Source: an uncultured Dorea sp.
GTDB taxonomy: Bacteria > Bacillota > Clostridia > Lachnospirales > Lachnospiraceae
Length of the DNA: 64,000 nucleotides
NCBI GenBank assembly: GCA_900550865.1
Contig: URTM01000001.1
Span: 109,179 to 173,178 of the forward strand
Direction of reading: 5' to 3'
The position numbers and the translations under genes were made by a program. A model generated the notes under the pieces. The model had not been told where the DNA came from, ran no database searches, and was given only the letters and a program-made list of their open reading frames with translations. Positions 24,071 through 33,178 of this stretch are shown piece by piece. Each line of letters starts with the position of its first letter. Positions within the stretch are counted from its first letter, which is position 1.

Positions 24071-26158
24071 TTATTCCGCTACATCCTTCATAGAGAATGA
24101 GATTCTTCCCATCTTGTCCTTGCCAAGGCATACAACCTTAACAACATCGCCAAGTGTCAGAACGTCTTCTACGCGGTTTACTCTTTCTTTGGAAAGCTTA
24201 GAAATGTGTACCATTCCTTCTTTACCTGGTGCAAACTCAAGGAATGCACCGAAGTCTTTGATGCTGACAACTTTTCCTTCCAGAACCTGTCCGGCTTCAA
24301 AATCTGTGACGATGATGTGGATCATCTTCTGTGCTTCTTCCATACCTTTGGCATCTGTTCCGCAGATAGATACGGCACCGTCATCTGTGATGTCGATCTT
24401 CACGCCTGTCTGCTCGATGATCGCGTTGATCGTCTTTCCACGCTGTCCGACTACATCGCCGATCTTCTGTGGATCGATCTGCATCTGAATGATCTTTGGA
24501 GCGAATTCTCCAACCTGTGCTCTTGGAGCATCGATCGCTTTATTCATAACTTCATCAATGATGTAAAGTCTTGCTTTTCTTGTTTTAGCGATAGCCTCTT
24601 CAATGATTGGTCTTGTCAGTCCGTGGATCTTGATATCCATCTGGATCGCTGTAATACCTTTGTGTGTACCGGCTACCTTGAAGTCCATGTCTCCGAAGAA
24701 GTCTTCCAGTCCCTGAATATCTGTAAGTACAAGATAATCATCATCTGTATCACCTGTAACCAGTCCGCATGAGATACCGGCTACTGCAGCCTTGATCGGT
24801 ACACCTGCTGACATCAGTGACATAGAGGATGCACATACACTTGCCTGAGAAGTAGAACCATTTGATTCAAATGTCTCAGATACAGTACGGATCGCATATG
24901 GGAATTCTGCTTCACTTGGAAGTACCGGAAGCAGTGCACGTTCTGCCAGTGCTCCATGTCCGATCTCACGACGTCCCGGTCCTCTGGATGGTTTTGTCTC
25001 ACCTACAGAGTATGATGGGAAGTTGTAGTGGTGCATATATCTCTTTGTTGTCTCTGCTTCATCCAGACCATCCAGTTTCTGAGCTTCAGAAAGTGGTGCC
25101 AATGTACAGATGTTGCAGATCTGTGTCTGTCCACGAGTGAACATTGCAGAACCATGTACTCTAGGGATCAAATCAACTTCTGCTGCAAGTGGTCTGATTT
25201 GGTCGATCTCTCTTCCGTCCGGACGTTTGTGGTCTTTTAAGATCATCTTACGTACCGTCTTCTTCTGATACTGGTATACAGCCTCAGGAAGAACTGCAAG
25301 CCACTCTTCATTTTCAGCAAATGCTTCCTCTAATTTTTCTGTTACGGCACGGATATTTTCTTCTCTTGTCTGCTTGTCATCTGAGAATACTGCTACTTCC
25401 ATCTCTTCCGGAGTAACGATCTCTTTGATTGCTGCGAAGAGTTCTTCCGGAACTGCACAGCTTTCATATTCGTGTTTTGGTTTTCCGCATTCTGCCACGA
25501 TTGTGTCAATGAATGCGATTACTTTCTGGTTTAATTCATGTGCTGCAAAGATTGCATCGATCATCTGCTGCTCTGGAACTTCGTTTGCTCCGGCTTCGAT
25601 CATAATGACTTTCTCTCTTGTAGAAGCAACCGTTAAAGCCATGTCAGATACTGCCTTCTGAGCTGCTGTAGGGTTGAATACGAATTCTCCGTCAACCAGA
25701 CCTACCTGTGTAGTAGAGATCGGTCCATCAAACGGGATATCGGAAATTGTTGTTGCGATTGCTGCACCAAGCATAGCTGTAAGCTCCGGAGCACAGTCCT
25801 GATCTACAGATAATACAAGGTTCTCCAGTGTTACATCGTTACGGTAATCCTTTGGGAACAGTGGTCTCATCGGACGGTCGATAACACGGCATGTAAGGAT
25901 TGCATTTTCAGATGCTTTTCCCTCTCTCTTATTGAATCCTCCAGGAATCTTTCCTACTGCATACATTCTTTCGTTGTATTCTACGCTCAGTGGGAAGAAA
26001 TCAATTCCGTCTCTTGGCTTCTCAGAAGCTGTTGCTGTACACAGTACAGTTGTATCACCATAATGCATTAACACAGCACCATTTGCCTGTTTTGCAACTC
26101 TGCCTACGTCAACTCTTAAAGTTCTTCCGGCGAGTTCCATTTCAAATGTTTTATACAT
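24071..26158 (-). CDS. pnp: Polyribonucleotide nucleotidyltransferase (PNPase)
   Basis: A 695-residue phosphorolytic 3'-to-5' exoribonuclease that works in mRNA turnover. It has two RNase PH domains (about 1-225 and 310-540) joined by a helical domain. A KH domain follows (QKIGDVVGQRGKTINAI, about 555-615), then an S1 domain (LEGKVVSIKDFGAFLEF, about 625-690). The length is standard. It follows rpsO, the conserved rpsO-pnp order, but a strong terminator separates the two. The 250-bp leader can form a long stem that may serve autoregulation. Confidence 0.97.
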   Translation of the reverse strand: MYKTFEMELAGRTLRVDVGRVAKQANGAVLMHYGDTTVLCTATASEKPRDGIDFFPLSVEYNERMYAVGKIPGGFNKREGKASENAILTCRVIDRPMRPLFPKDYRNDVTLENLVLSVDQDCAPELTAMLGAAIATTISDIPFDGPISTTQVGLVDGEFVFNPTAAQKAVSDMALTVASTREKVIMIEAGANEVPEQQMIDAIFAAHELNQKVIAFIDTIVAECGKPKHEYESCAVPEELFAAIKEIVTPEEMEVAVFSDDKQTREENIRAVTEKLEEAFAENEEWLAVLPEAVYQYQKKTVRKMILKDHKRPDGREIDQIRPLAAEVDLIPRVHGSAMFTRGQTQICNICTLAPLSEAQKLDGLDEAETTKRYMHHYNFPSYSVGETKPSRGPGRREIGHGALAERALLPVLPSEAEFPYAIRTVSETFESNGSTSQASVCASSMSLMSAGVPIKAAVAGISCGLVTGDTDDDYLVLTDIQGLEDFFGDMDFKVAGTHKGITAIQMDIKIHGLTRPIIEEAIAKTRKARLYIIDEVMNKAIDAPRAQVGEFAPKIIQMQIDPQKIGDVVGQRGKTINAIIEQTGVKIDITDDGAVSICGTDAKGMEEAQKMIHIIVTDFEAGQVLEGKVVSIKDFGAFLEFAPGKEGMVHISKLSKERVNRVEDVLTLGDVVKVVCLGKDKMGRISFSMKDVAE

Positions 26159-26199
26159 AAATGTTTTCTCCTTTATTTTTTCTTTTGTGGTTCAAGATT

Positions 26200-26292
26200 A
26201 CCCCGAAACTACTGAAAAACACATTTTTCACTATGCCAAACGCCATATACAGCAGCATTTCTGCATCAAATATACTTTTCAGTGGTCTCGGT
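26200..26292 (-). promoter_or_regulatory. Long stem in the pnp mRNA leader
   Basis: On the minus strand ACCGAGACCACTGAAAA (from 26292) can pair with TTTTCAGTAGTTTCGG (down to 26202) with one mismatch and one G-U pair. The enclosed part has a second hairpin, CTGC/GCAG flanked by TATA pairs (26242-26275). A TATAAT box lies about 35 bp upstream. The pnp leader of E. coli is also a long stem cut by RNase III for autoregulation; a shared function is inference. Confidence 0.5.
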
Positions 26293-26372
26293 GAAGCTTT
26301 CCCAATCCACAATCTTAATTATTATAACATACACTTTCATAAAAAGCTATACCAAAAACACATGGCAACATA

Positions 26373-26400
26373 GAAAAAGGGACATTCTTCCGAATGTCCC
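26373..26400 (-). terminator. Intrinsic terminator of rpsO
   Basis: The minus strand forms GGGACATTC, loop GGAA, GAATGTCCC, then TTTTT, 16 bp after the rpsO stop. Confidence 0.93.
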
Positions 26401-26415
26401 CATAAAAAGCATGAA

Positions 26416-26682
26416 TTATTTTCTTAATCCAAGTTTCTCGATCAGTGCACGATATCTTTCGATGTCTGTCTTCTTCAGGTATGCAAGAAGTCCTCTTCTC
26501 TGTCCTACCATCTTAAGAAGTCCTCTTCTTGAGTGGTGATCCTTTGGATTAGCTTTGAAGTGATCTGTAAGATCATTGATTCTTGCTGTCAGGATAGCGA
26601 TCTGTACTTCCGGTGATCCTGTATCTCCTGCTGTTCTACCATACTGTGCTACGATCTGTTCTTTCTGCTCTTTAGAAATCAT
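26416..26682 (-). CDS. rpsO: 30S ribosomal protein S15
   Basis: An 88-residue primary 16S rRNA-binding protein of the small subunit platform. Family marks are TGSPEVQIAILTARINDLT and DHHSRRGLLKMVGQRRGLL. The length is standard. It stands as a single unit, with its own sigma-A promoter and leader upstream and a strong terminator downstream. The site AGGAGG precedes the ATG. Confidence 0.98.
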   Translation of the reverse strand: MISKEQKEQIVAQYGRTAGDTGSPEVQIAILTARINDLTDHFKANPKDHHSRRGLLKMVGQRRGLLAYLKKTDIERYRALIEKLGLRK

Positions 26683-26727
26683 GTTTGTTTCCTCCTATAT
26701 ACTCTTAATTAAAACGCCTGATATTAA

Positions 26728-26751
26728 GTAACGGTTGGAGTTTCCAGTTAC
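26728..26751 (-). promoter_or_regulatory. Hairpin in the rpsO leader, possible S15 autoregulation site
   Basis: The minus-strand mRNA leader can fold GTAAC-TGGA-AAC-TCCA-ACC-GTTAC, a stem with a 3-nt bulge. S15 represses its own mRNA in several bacteria by binding leader structures that mimic rRNA. The fold here was only seen by eye. Confidence 0.4.
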
Positions 26752-26775
26752 CGAACACCGGCTTCAACGTTGCTT

Positions 26776-26804
26776 AGTATATCATATGAAATTCCTCATG
26801 TAAA
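26776..26804 (-). promoter_or_regulatory. Sigma-A promoter of rpsO
   Basis: The minus strand has TTTACA (26799-26804), a 17-bp spacer and TATACT (26776-26781). It starts right after the ribF stop and leaves a leader of roughly 85 nt before the rpsO ATG. Confidence 0.75.
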
Positions 26805-26811
26805 GAGAAAC

Positions 26812-27735
26812 TTATACAATTCCGAAATATTCCATTCCCTTTGCAATATCCCTATCGATCTGCTCTTTCAGCGCATCAATTCCGTCAAATTTCTGCTCCG
26901 GTCTCCGGAATTTTTTTAGATTAATCCGGACTTTTTCCCCGTATGCATTTCCGGAATATCCAAAAAGGAACGCCTCAATCAACAGCTTCTTTTCTTCTGT
27001 CACGGTCGGTTTGATGCCGACATTGGCAATTCCCGGATAAGTCTTTCCTTCGATATCGATCTTACAGAAATAGACTCCATGCGCCGGCACGATCTTTCCA
27101 TCCGGCCATGCTACATTCAACGTTGGGAATCCAAGCGTACGGCCAAGCTGTCTGCCATGTTCAACGGCTCCCTCCACTTCAAAAGGATAACCAAGCAGTT
27201 TTTCTGCCAGCCCTACATCTCCTTCTTTCACCACTTCTTTTACATAAGTGCTGCTGATGATCCGGTCGTGATAACGCTCTTTTTCTATAACGATCAGTTC
27301 ATAATCGTACTGGTCTGCATATTCCGCCAGCATATGCACATCCCCGCGTTTTTCACATCCGAATGTAAAGTCTGTCCCTACCACGACATATTTCGCATGA
27401 AACAGATCATGGATGATCTCCTGTATAAAATCTTCCGCACTCTTCTGACGGAAAGATTCGGTAAATGGGCATTCGATCAGGTAATCGATCTCGTCTTTTA
27501 CCCTTTCCTGCCGTTCCTCTCCGACCATCAGAAGTTCCGGGGTGATCCCCTTTTCCTTCCATAACGGTCTCATGTCAAACGAACATACGATACTGTTTAT
27601 ATTCTCCTGTTTTCCTAATTCACAGACTTTTGTCACAAGCATCTGATGGCCTCTGTGTAATCCATCGAACTTTCCAAAAGTCACCGCTGCCCTACCACTT
27701 CCGTTATATTCCGCAAGCTCTCTGATATACTGCAT
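26812..27735 (-). CDS. ribF: Bifunctional riboflavin kinase / FAD synthetase
   Basis: A 307-residue enzyme that converts riboflavin to FMN and FMN to FAD. The N-terminal adenylyltransferase domain (about 1-180) shows TFGKFDGLHRGHQ, a variant of the GxFDGxHxGH motif, and VGTDFTFG. The C-terminal kinase domain (about 185-307) has GRTLGFPTLNV and HGVYFC, then VGIKPTV. It ends the rimP-to-ribF operon, in the usual truB-ribF order. Confidence 0.96.
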   Translation of the reverse strand: MQYIRELAEYNGSGRAAVTFGKFDGLHRGHQMLVTKVCELGKQENINSIVCSFDMRPLWKEKGITPELLMVGEERQERVKDEIDYLIECPFTESFRQKSAEDFIQEIIHDLFHAKYVVVGTDFTFGCEKRGDVHMLAEYADQYDYELIVIEKERYHDRIISSTYVKEVVKEGDVGLAEKLLGYPFEVEGAVEHGRQLGRTLGFPTLNVAWPDGKIVPAHGVYFCKIDIEGKTYPGIANVGIKPTVTEEKKLLIEAFLFGYSGNAYGEKVRINLKKFRRPEQKFDGIDALKEQIDRDIAKGMEYFGIV

Positions 27736-27752
27736 AGTCTTTTCTTCCTCGT

Positions 27753-28658
27753 TTACTCGTTAAAAAACATCTTGACGATGTGGTATTTTTTCTCTTTTTC
27801 TTTCCACTGGTAAATGGCGATGAATTTACCTGCTTCATCATACAGACGCACCTGATTTTCTTCATTCTGTCCATCTGACTCTTTCAACATCTTAAGTTCC
27901 AGTGGATTCCCGTTTTTTGCAAAAGCTTTCCAGTCATCTTTTACCGTGATCTTCGGATAAGACGGGAACATCTCATCGATCGGCACAAGAATTTTCTCAA
28001 GCATTCCTTCCTGCTTTAACGCTTCGATTTCATCCAGTGTTTTCGCATCTTCAATCCGAAACGCCGACACTCTTGTGCGGATCAGCGACTCCATACAGCC
28101 TCCGCATCCAAGCTTCTCTCCGATATCATGACAGAGTGTACGGATATAGGTTCCTTTGGAACATGACACCTCCATACGGACTCTCGGAAGATCCATCTCA
28201 AGAATCTTAATATCCAGAATCTTGACCGGACGTGCCTTTCTCTCTATGACCTTTCCCTCTCTGGCAAGCTCATATAATTTCTTTCCATTCACCTTAAGAG
28301 CCGAATACATCGGAGGGATCTGTTCATAATCTCCGATAAATTCCTCAATGGCTTCTCTGACTTTTTCTTCGGTCAGGTCCTCTGTTGACTTTTCTTCCAG
28401 CACCTCACCTGTGATATCCTGTGTATCGGTTGTTTTTCCAAGAAGCAGCACTGCTTCATATGTCTTGTCCTTGTCCGTCAAAAGATCACAAAGCTTGGTT
28501 GCTTTTCCAAGACACACCGGAAGGACACCTGTCGCATCCGGATCAAGTGTCCCTGTATGTCCGATCTTCTTCTGTCCGGCGATCCCGCGAAGTTTCGCCA
28601 CCACATCGTGGGAAGTAAATCCCTTTTCTTTATACACATTGATAATTCCGTGTATCAT
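27753..28658 (-). CDS. truB: tRNA pseudouridine-55 synthase
   Basis: A 301-residue enzyme that makes pseudouridine in the T loop of tRNA. The catalytic Asp is in GHTGTLDPDATGVLPV (about residue 40). GINVYKEKGFTSHDVV at the start and CSKGTYIRTLCHDIG in the second half are typical. It lies between nrnA (4 bp) and ribF (18 bp) in the operon. Confidence 0.97.
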   Translation of the reverse strand: MIHGIINVYKEKGFTSHDVVAKLRGIAGQKKIGHTGTLDPDATGVLPVCLGKATKLCDLLTDKDKTYEAVLLLGKTTDTQDITGEVLEEKSTEDLTEEKVREAIEEFIGDYEQIPPMYSALKVNGKKLYELAREGKVIERKARPVKILDIKILEMDLPRVRMEVSCSKGTYIRTLCHDIGEKLGCGGCMESLIRTRVSAFRIEDAKTLDEIEALKQEGMLEKILVPIDEMFPSYPKITVKDDWKAFAKNGNPLELKMLKESDGQNEENQVRLYDEAGKFIAIYQWKEKEKKYHIVKMFFNE

Positions 28659-28661
28659 AAT

Positions 28662-29633
28662 TTACTGCTCCTGTGTCTTTTCCAGTTTTTCCATCTGTGC
28701 CTCGATCTGTTTGGACAGATTATTCAGCACATCAAACGGTGTTCCTGTCATTGTAAATCCGGATGCCTTCTTATGACCGCCGCCGCCAAAATACTGTGCG
28801 ATCTTGCTGACATCAATCTTTTCTTTCGAACGAAGGCTTACTTTGAATTCATTCTGTTTCAGCTCATACATGAATACAGCAACTTCTACTCCTTCCGTCA
28901 CACGGAGCTGGCTTACAATTCCTTCCAGATCTTTCGGTCTCACACCGTAAAAATCCATCACATCTTTCCGAATATAGGACGCGATACCTGTTCCATTTAA
29001 AAACAGGATACTTTCCATCAGTGCACGGCCCATCACAAGATTCTGCGCATAAGATTTCGCATAGAATGTATCTTCTATGATCTTCGGCCCGTCAATGCCT
29101 TTTTCCAGAAGATTTGCAGCCACCCGGAATGTCTCCGGTCTGGCGCAAGAATACTGGAATACTCCGGTATCATGTACGATTCCCAGATACAGTGCTTCCG
29201 CAACATTTTTCGAAATCTTCTCTTCATCCAGAAGTCCATATACCAGCTCTGATGTTGAACTTGCTTCCGGAACGATATGATTGACCTCTGCAAAACCAAT
29301 GTTGCTGATATGATGATCTACACAGAATGTATGCTTTGCTTTTACAAACAATGGTTTGGAATACTCCAGTCTGTCTGTATCCCCACAATCCAGGGAAATA
29401 AAGAGATCATATATTTTTTCTTCATTATCCACAGACTCCAGAATTGTCTCTGTTCCCTTTAAGAAATGAAACGATTCCGGAATGTCTTTCAGATAGATAT
29501 CTACCGTCTTATCACTGTAATTCTCCCGGATATACTGTCCGAGTCCCACACAGGAACCCACACAGTCTCCATCCGGACGTATATGTCCGCCGATCGCGAT
29601 CGTCGACACATTTTCCAATACTTTATTCAGCAT
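28662..29633 (-). CDS. DHH-family phosphoesterase, NrnA-like
   Basis: A 323-residue protein with the DHH pattern: GGHIRPDGDCVGS (motif I), SLDCGDTDR, CVDHHISN (motif III) and a DHHA1 domain with GGGGHKKASGF. The family member NrnA of Bacillus degrades nano-RNAs and dephosphorylates pAp; GdpP-like cyclic dinucleotide activity is less likely, since no membrane or PAS domain is present. It overlaps the end of rbfA by 11 bp if the ATG at 29633 is used; a GTG at 29645 is possible. It lies in the usual rbfA-nrnA-truB order. Confidence 0.9.
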   Translation of the reverse strand: MLNKVLENVSTIAIGGHIRPDGDCVGSCVGLGQYIRENYSDKTVDIYLKDIPESFHFLKGTETILESVDNEEKIYDLFISLDCGDTDRLEYSKPLFVKAKHTFCVDHHISNIGFAEVNHIVPEASSTSELVYGLLDEEKISKNVAEALYLGIVHDTGVFQYSCARPETFRVAANLLEKGIDGPKIIEDTFYAKSYAQNLVMGRALMESILFLNGTGIASYIRKDVMDFYGVRPKDLEGIVSQLRVTEGVEVAVFMYELKQNEFKVSLRSKEKIDVSKIAQYFGGGGHKKASGFTMTGTPFDVLNNLSKQIEAQMEKLEKTQEQ

Positions 29634-30009
29634 CTTCCTCAACACCTTCCGCTTTCAGGTCTTTGGTTACTTCATCAATCTTCTTTGACATATTGACACC
29701 ATATTCAATAGACTGATCCAGCACGAACTTGATCTCCGGTGTATTACGGAGGTTCAGTGTTCTTGCCAGTTCACGGCGGATATAGCCTTCTGCGCTCTGC
29801 AGACCTTTGATCGTCTGCTCCTGCTCATAAGCGTCTCCGAGTACACTGATATATGCCTTACATGTCTTAAGATCTGGTGCAACTTCTGCAGCTACAACCG
29901 AAGTCCACGGTGCAACACGCGGGTCTTTTAATCCCCCGCGGATGATGTTCGATAACTCGTGCTGCACTTCTGTATTTACTCTTGTATTCTTAATGCTTCT
30001 TTTTCTCAT
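29623..30009 (-). CDS. rbfA: 30S ribosome-binding factor A
   Basis: A 128-residue KH-fold protein that helps mature the 5' end of 16S rRNA in the 30S subunit. Family marks are RTNTEV-like INTEVQHELSNIIRGGLKDPRV (read as VNTEVQHELS then IIRGGLKDPRV) and AKAYISVLG-like CKAYISVLG, with ELARTLNLRNTPEIKFVLD near the end. It follows infB by 12 bp, the conserved order. Confidence 0.95.
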   Translation of the reverse strand: MRKRSIKNTRVNTEVQHELSNIIRGGLKDPRVAPWTSVVAAEVAPDLKTCKAYISVLGDAYEQEQTIKGLQSAEGYIRRELARTLNLRNTPEIKFVLDQSIEYGVNMSKKIDEVTKDLKAEGVEEDAE

Positions 30010-30021
30010 TTATATCAACTC

Positions 30022-32565
30022 CTAGCGTGGAATCTCTACCATCTCGAATGCCTCTACGAGGTCACCTTCTTTGATGTCATTGAAGTTTGCAAATACGAAT
30101 CCACATTCATAACCTGCCTTTACTTCTTTTACATCATCTTTGAATCTCTTCAGTGATGCCAGAGGTCCTTCAAATATTACAATACCGTCACGTGTCAGGC
30201 GGACAGAGCAGTCTCTCTTGAACAGACCGTCAAGAACGTAAGATCCGGCAATTGTTCCGACTCCGGAAGCCTTGAATGTCTGACGTACCTCTGCGTGTCC
30301 GAGTACCTTCTCCTCGAATACAGGATCCAGCATACCCTTCATGGCAGCTTCTACATCTTCAATTGCATTGTAGATGACACGGTACAGACGGATGTCTACA
30401 CCCTCACGGTCTGCAGTCTCTTTTGCTGTTGCATCCGGACGAACGTTGAATCCGATAATGATCGCATTTGATGCAGAAGCAAGACTTACGTCAGATTCAT
30501 TGATTGCACCAACGCCGCCGTGGATAATCTTAACGACTACTTCATCATTAGACAGCTTCAGTAAGCTCTGTTTGATTGCTTCTACAGATCCCTGAACGTC
30601 TGCCTTTACTACGATACCAAGTTCTTTTAAGTTACCTTCCTGAATCTGTGTAAACAGATCATCCAGAGAAAGTTTGGATTTTGTTTCTTCCAGAAGTTTT
30701 ACCTTGCTCTGTGAAATGAATGTCTCGGCAAAGCTTCTTGCTTCTTTTTCATTGCCGCATCCGACGATAACTTCTCCTGCATTCGGTACATCGTTAAGTC
30801 CAAGGATCTCTACCGGTGTAGACGGGCCTGCTTCTTTGACTCTTCTTCCCTTGTCATCCATCATGGCTCTTACTTTACCAAATGCAGAACCTGCTGCGAT
30901 CGGATCTCCGACACGGAGTGTTCCTTTCTGAACCAGGATATTTGCAACGGAACCTCTTCCTTTATCCAGTTTTGCTTCCAGTACAAGACCTCTTGCACGG
31001 CGGTTTGGATTGGCTTTTAATTCCATTACTTCTGCTGTTAAAGCAATCATTTCCATCAGATCTTCCAGACCTTCTCCTGTCTTGGCAGATACTGGAACGA
31101 AGATTGTGCTTCCGCCCCAGTCTTCCGGAATCAGTTCATACTCTGTCAGTTCCTGTTTTACGCGGTCGATGTTTGCACTTGGTTTATCCATCTTGTTGAC
31201 AGCTACGATGATCTCTACACCTGCAGCCTTTGCATGGTTGATTGCTTCTACTGTCTGCGGCATAACACCGTCGTCTGCTGCTACTACGAGAACTGCGATA
31301 TCTGTAGAGCTTGCTCCACGCATACGCATTGCTGTGAACGCCTCATGTCCCGGAGTATCCAGGAATGTGATCTTCTCTCCGTTGATCTCTACAACATAAG
31401 CACCGATGTGCTGTGTGATACCGCCGGCCTCACGGTCGATAACATTTGTATGACGGATCGCATCCAGAAGGGAAGTCTTACCATGGTCAACGTGACCCAT
31501 AACGCAGACTACCGGCGGACGTTTCTTCATTTTCTTTTCGTCCTCTTCTTCTTCCTTCAGAAGTTCTTCAATTACGTCTACGACTTCTTCCTTCTCACAC
31601 AGGACATCGAATTCCAGTGCGATCTCTTCTGCTGTCTCGTAATCAATCTCCTGGTTAACCGTTGCGATCTTGCCCTGCATGAACAGCTTTTTCACGATTA
31701 CGGATGGCACGATCTTCATCTTGTCTGCCAGTTCTTTGATTGTCAGAACTTCCGGAATTGTGATCTGTTTGATTTCTTCTTCTACCTTCTGCTCTTTCTG
31801 CTGTGGTTTCTGAAGCTGCTGTTTTGGCTCGTTTTTCTTCTTGCCCTTTGACATTCTTTCTTCATCATCACGACGATAATCTTTCTTCTTGTGATCGTCT
31901 TTTCCCTTGGCATTCTTTCTCTGTGGTTTCTGTCCTTCGATTGCAGGAGCCGGAATGCTTGGGTTATTCTTTCTGTCATTTCTTCTGTTGTCGTTTCTGT
32001 CTCCGAATTTACGTCCCTGTCTGTCATCGCCACGGTTGTTGTCACGTCTGTTATCACGGTCTCCCTGGTTTCTGTCGGAACGTCCGTTCTGCGGGCGGTC
32101 TCCTCTCTGGAATCTCTGTCCGCCTCTTCCTTCCTGACGGTCACCGCGTCCGTCTCTTCCACCGCCGCGTCTGTCGCCGCCACGGTTATTTCTGTTATCG
32201 GATCTGTCATTTCTATCAGATCTTTCATTTCTTTCAGATCGCTCCGGTCTTTCACTTCTTTCCGGACGTCTGTTCTGTGTTCTTTCTGCTACCGGCTTCT
32301 CTGCTCTCTTTGGAGCCTGTGCTTCTTCTGCAGACGCATTCTGTGCTGCAGGGCGGTCAGAACGTCTTGCCGGACGGCCGTTATTTACCTGCATCGGTTT
32401 TCCCTGTCCGGAATTCTGACGGTTTCCGCCGGATCTTCTTCCTTTGTTACCGCTGTTCTGTGCATTCTGCGGACGTATTACATGCACGATATTCTTTTTC
32501 TTTGGTGTTTCTGATTTTTGTGTATTTTCGTTTGTATTTGTTTCTATATCTTTATTATTTGACAT
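30022..32565 (-). CDS. infB: Translation initiation factor IF-2
   Basis: An 847-residue GTPase that brings initiator tRNA to the 30S subunit. The first 270 residues are low complexity; residues 99-200 are almost only Arg, Gly, Asp, Asn, Ser and Gln. An IF2-N domain follows (about 270-320), then the G domain with MGHVDHGKTS (about 355), DTPGHEAF and NKMDKP, domain II, and the C-terminal domains that bind fMet-tRNA. The catalytic part is normal. Long out-of-frame open frames on both strands across the repetitive part are shadows. Confidence 0.97.
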   Translation of the reverse strand: MSNNKDIETNTNENTQKSETPKKKNIVHVIRPQNAQNSGNKGRRSGGNRQNSGQGKPMQVNNGRPARRSDRPAAQNASAEEAQAPKRAEKPVAERTQNRRPERSERPERSERNERSDRNDRSDNRNNRGGDRRGGGRDGRGDRQEGRGGQRFQRGDRPQNGRSDRNQGDRDNRRDNNRGDDRQGRKFGDRNDNRRNDRKNNPSIPAPAIEGQKPQRKNAKGKDDHKKKDYRRDDEERMSKGKKKNEPKQQLQKPQQKEQKVEEEIKQITIPEVLTIKELADKMKIVPSVIVKKLFMQGKIATVNQEIDYETAEEIALEFDVLCEKEEVVDVIEELLKEEEEDEKKMKKRPPVVCVMGHVDHGKTSLLDAIRHTNVIDREAGGITQHIGAYVVEINGEKITFLDTPGHEAFTAMRMRGASSTDIAVLVVAADDGVMPQTVEAINHAKAAGVEIIVAVNKMDKPSANIDRVKQELTEYELIPEDWGGSTIFVPVSAKTGEGLEDLMEMIALTAEVMELKANPNRRARGLVLEAKLDKGRGSVANILVQKGTLRVGDPIAAGSAFGKVRAMMDDKGRRVKEAGPSTPVEILGLNDVPNAGEVIVGCGNEKEARSFAETFISQSKVKLLEETKSKLSLDDLFTQIQEGNLKELGIVVKADVQGSVEAIKQSLLKLSNDEVVVKIIHGGVGAINESDVSLASASNAIIIGFNVRPDATAKETADREGVDIRLYRVIYNAIEDVEAAMKGMLDPVFEEKVLGHAEVRQTFKASGVGTIAGSYVLDGLFKRDCSVRLTRDGIVIFEGPLASLKRFKDDVKEVKAGYECGFVFANFNDIKEGDLVEAFEMVEIPR

Positions 32566-32579
32566 ATGATCTGCCTCCT

Positions 32580-32903
32580 CTATGCAATTGTCTGATTCTC
32601 TGTGTCTATATGCTTCCGGATACCTTTTGCAAATCCTTCATCAAGGATTACCAAAGACGCACGGAATTCTTTTCCCATTGCATGCCCCAATGTATCTTTA
32701 TCTTTGTAAAAATAGATTGGGACCTGATAAAAGTCACACATGTTCTGAAATTTCTTCTTGGTATTATCGGATGCATCGTCTGCAACGATCACAAGATATG
32801 CCCTTCCGGATTTTACTTCTTTCTCCGTACAGAACTCCCCACTTGCAACTTTGCCGGCTTTCGTGGCAAGACCGATCATAGATAATGCTTTATTCTGACT
32901 CAA
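32580..32903 (-). CDS. L7Ae/L30e-family RNA-binding protein YlxQ
   Basis: A 107-residue protein of the L7Ae family (LSMIGLATKAGKVASGE, then YLVIVADDASDNTKKKF), which binds kink-turn RNAs. The Bacillus homologue in the same operon position is YlxQ, of unknown exact role. I chose a TTG start at 32903 that follows AGGAG inside the rnpM end and overlaps rnpM by 14 bp; an ATG at 32933 would add ten basic residues that look like rnpM read in another frame. Confidence 0.85.
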   Translation of the reverse strand: MSQNKALSMIGLATKAGKVASGEFCTEKEVKSGRAYLVIVADDASDNTKKKFQNMCDFYQVPIYFYKDKDTLGHAMGKEFRASLVILDEGFAKGIRKHIDTENQTIA

Positions 32904-33168
32904 GTACTTCCATCTCCTTTTCCAGTGCTTCATACACTTCTTTTGGGATAGCCTGCTTAAAGGATCTCTCCAGTCCCTTATTCTTTACTGCTTTTGCAAG
33001 GCAGTCACTGTTCGGGCAGAGATAAGCACCACGTCCGTTCTTTCTTCCTGTTGCATCCAGTAGAAATTCTCCCTCCGATGTGCGGATGACACGAATCATC
33101 TCTTTTTTACTCTTCATTTCCTGACATCCTACGCATTTGCGCATAGGAACTTTTTTATTTGCTCCCAC
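32890..33168 (-). CDS. rnpM: YlxR-family RNase P modulator RnpM
   Basis: A 92-residue protein with the YlxR pattern RKCVGCQEMKSKKEMIRV and GRKNGRGAYLCPNSDC. The family protein was recently shown in Firmicutes to bind the RNase P RNA and lower its activity. It has four Cys residues that could hold zinc. It starts at a GTG behind AGGTGAT, just after the nusA stop. Confidence 0.9.
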   Translation of the reverse strand: MGANKKVPMRKCVGCQEMKSKKEMIRVIRTSEGEFLLDATGRKNGRGAYLCPNSDCLAKAVKNKGLERSFKQAIPKEVYEALEKEMEVLESE

Positions 33169-33178
33169 GAATTATCAC

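Noticed and set aside
31803..32885. 360-codon open frame on the plus strand over infB
   Set aside because: It is antisense to the repetitive Arg/Gly-rich IF-2 region; the low-complexity codons leave no stops. It has no ribosome site and no recognisable domain.
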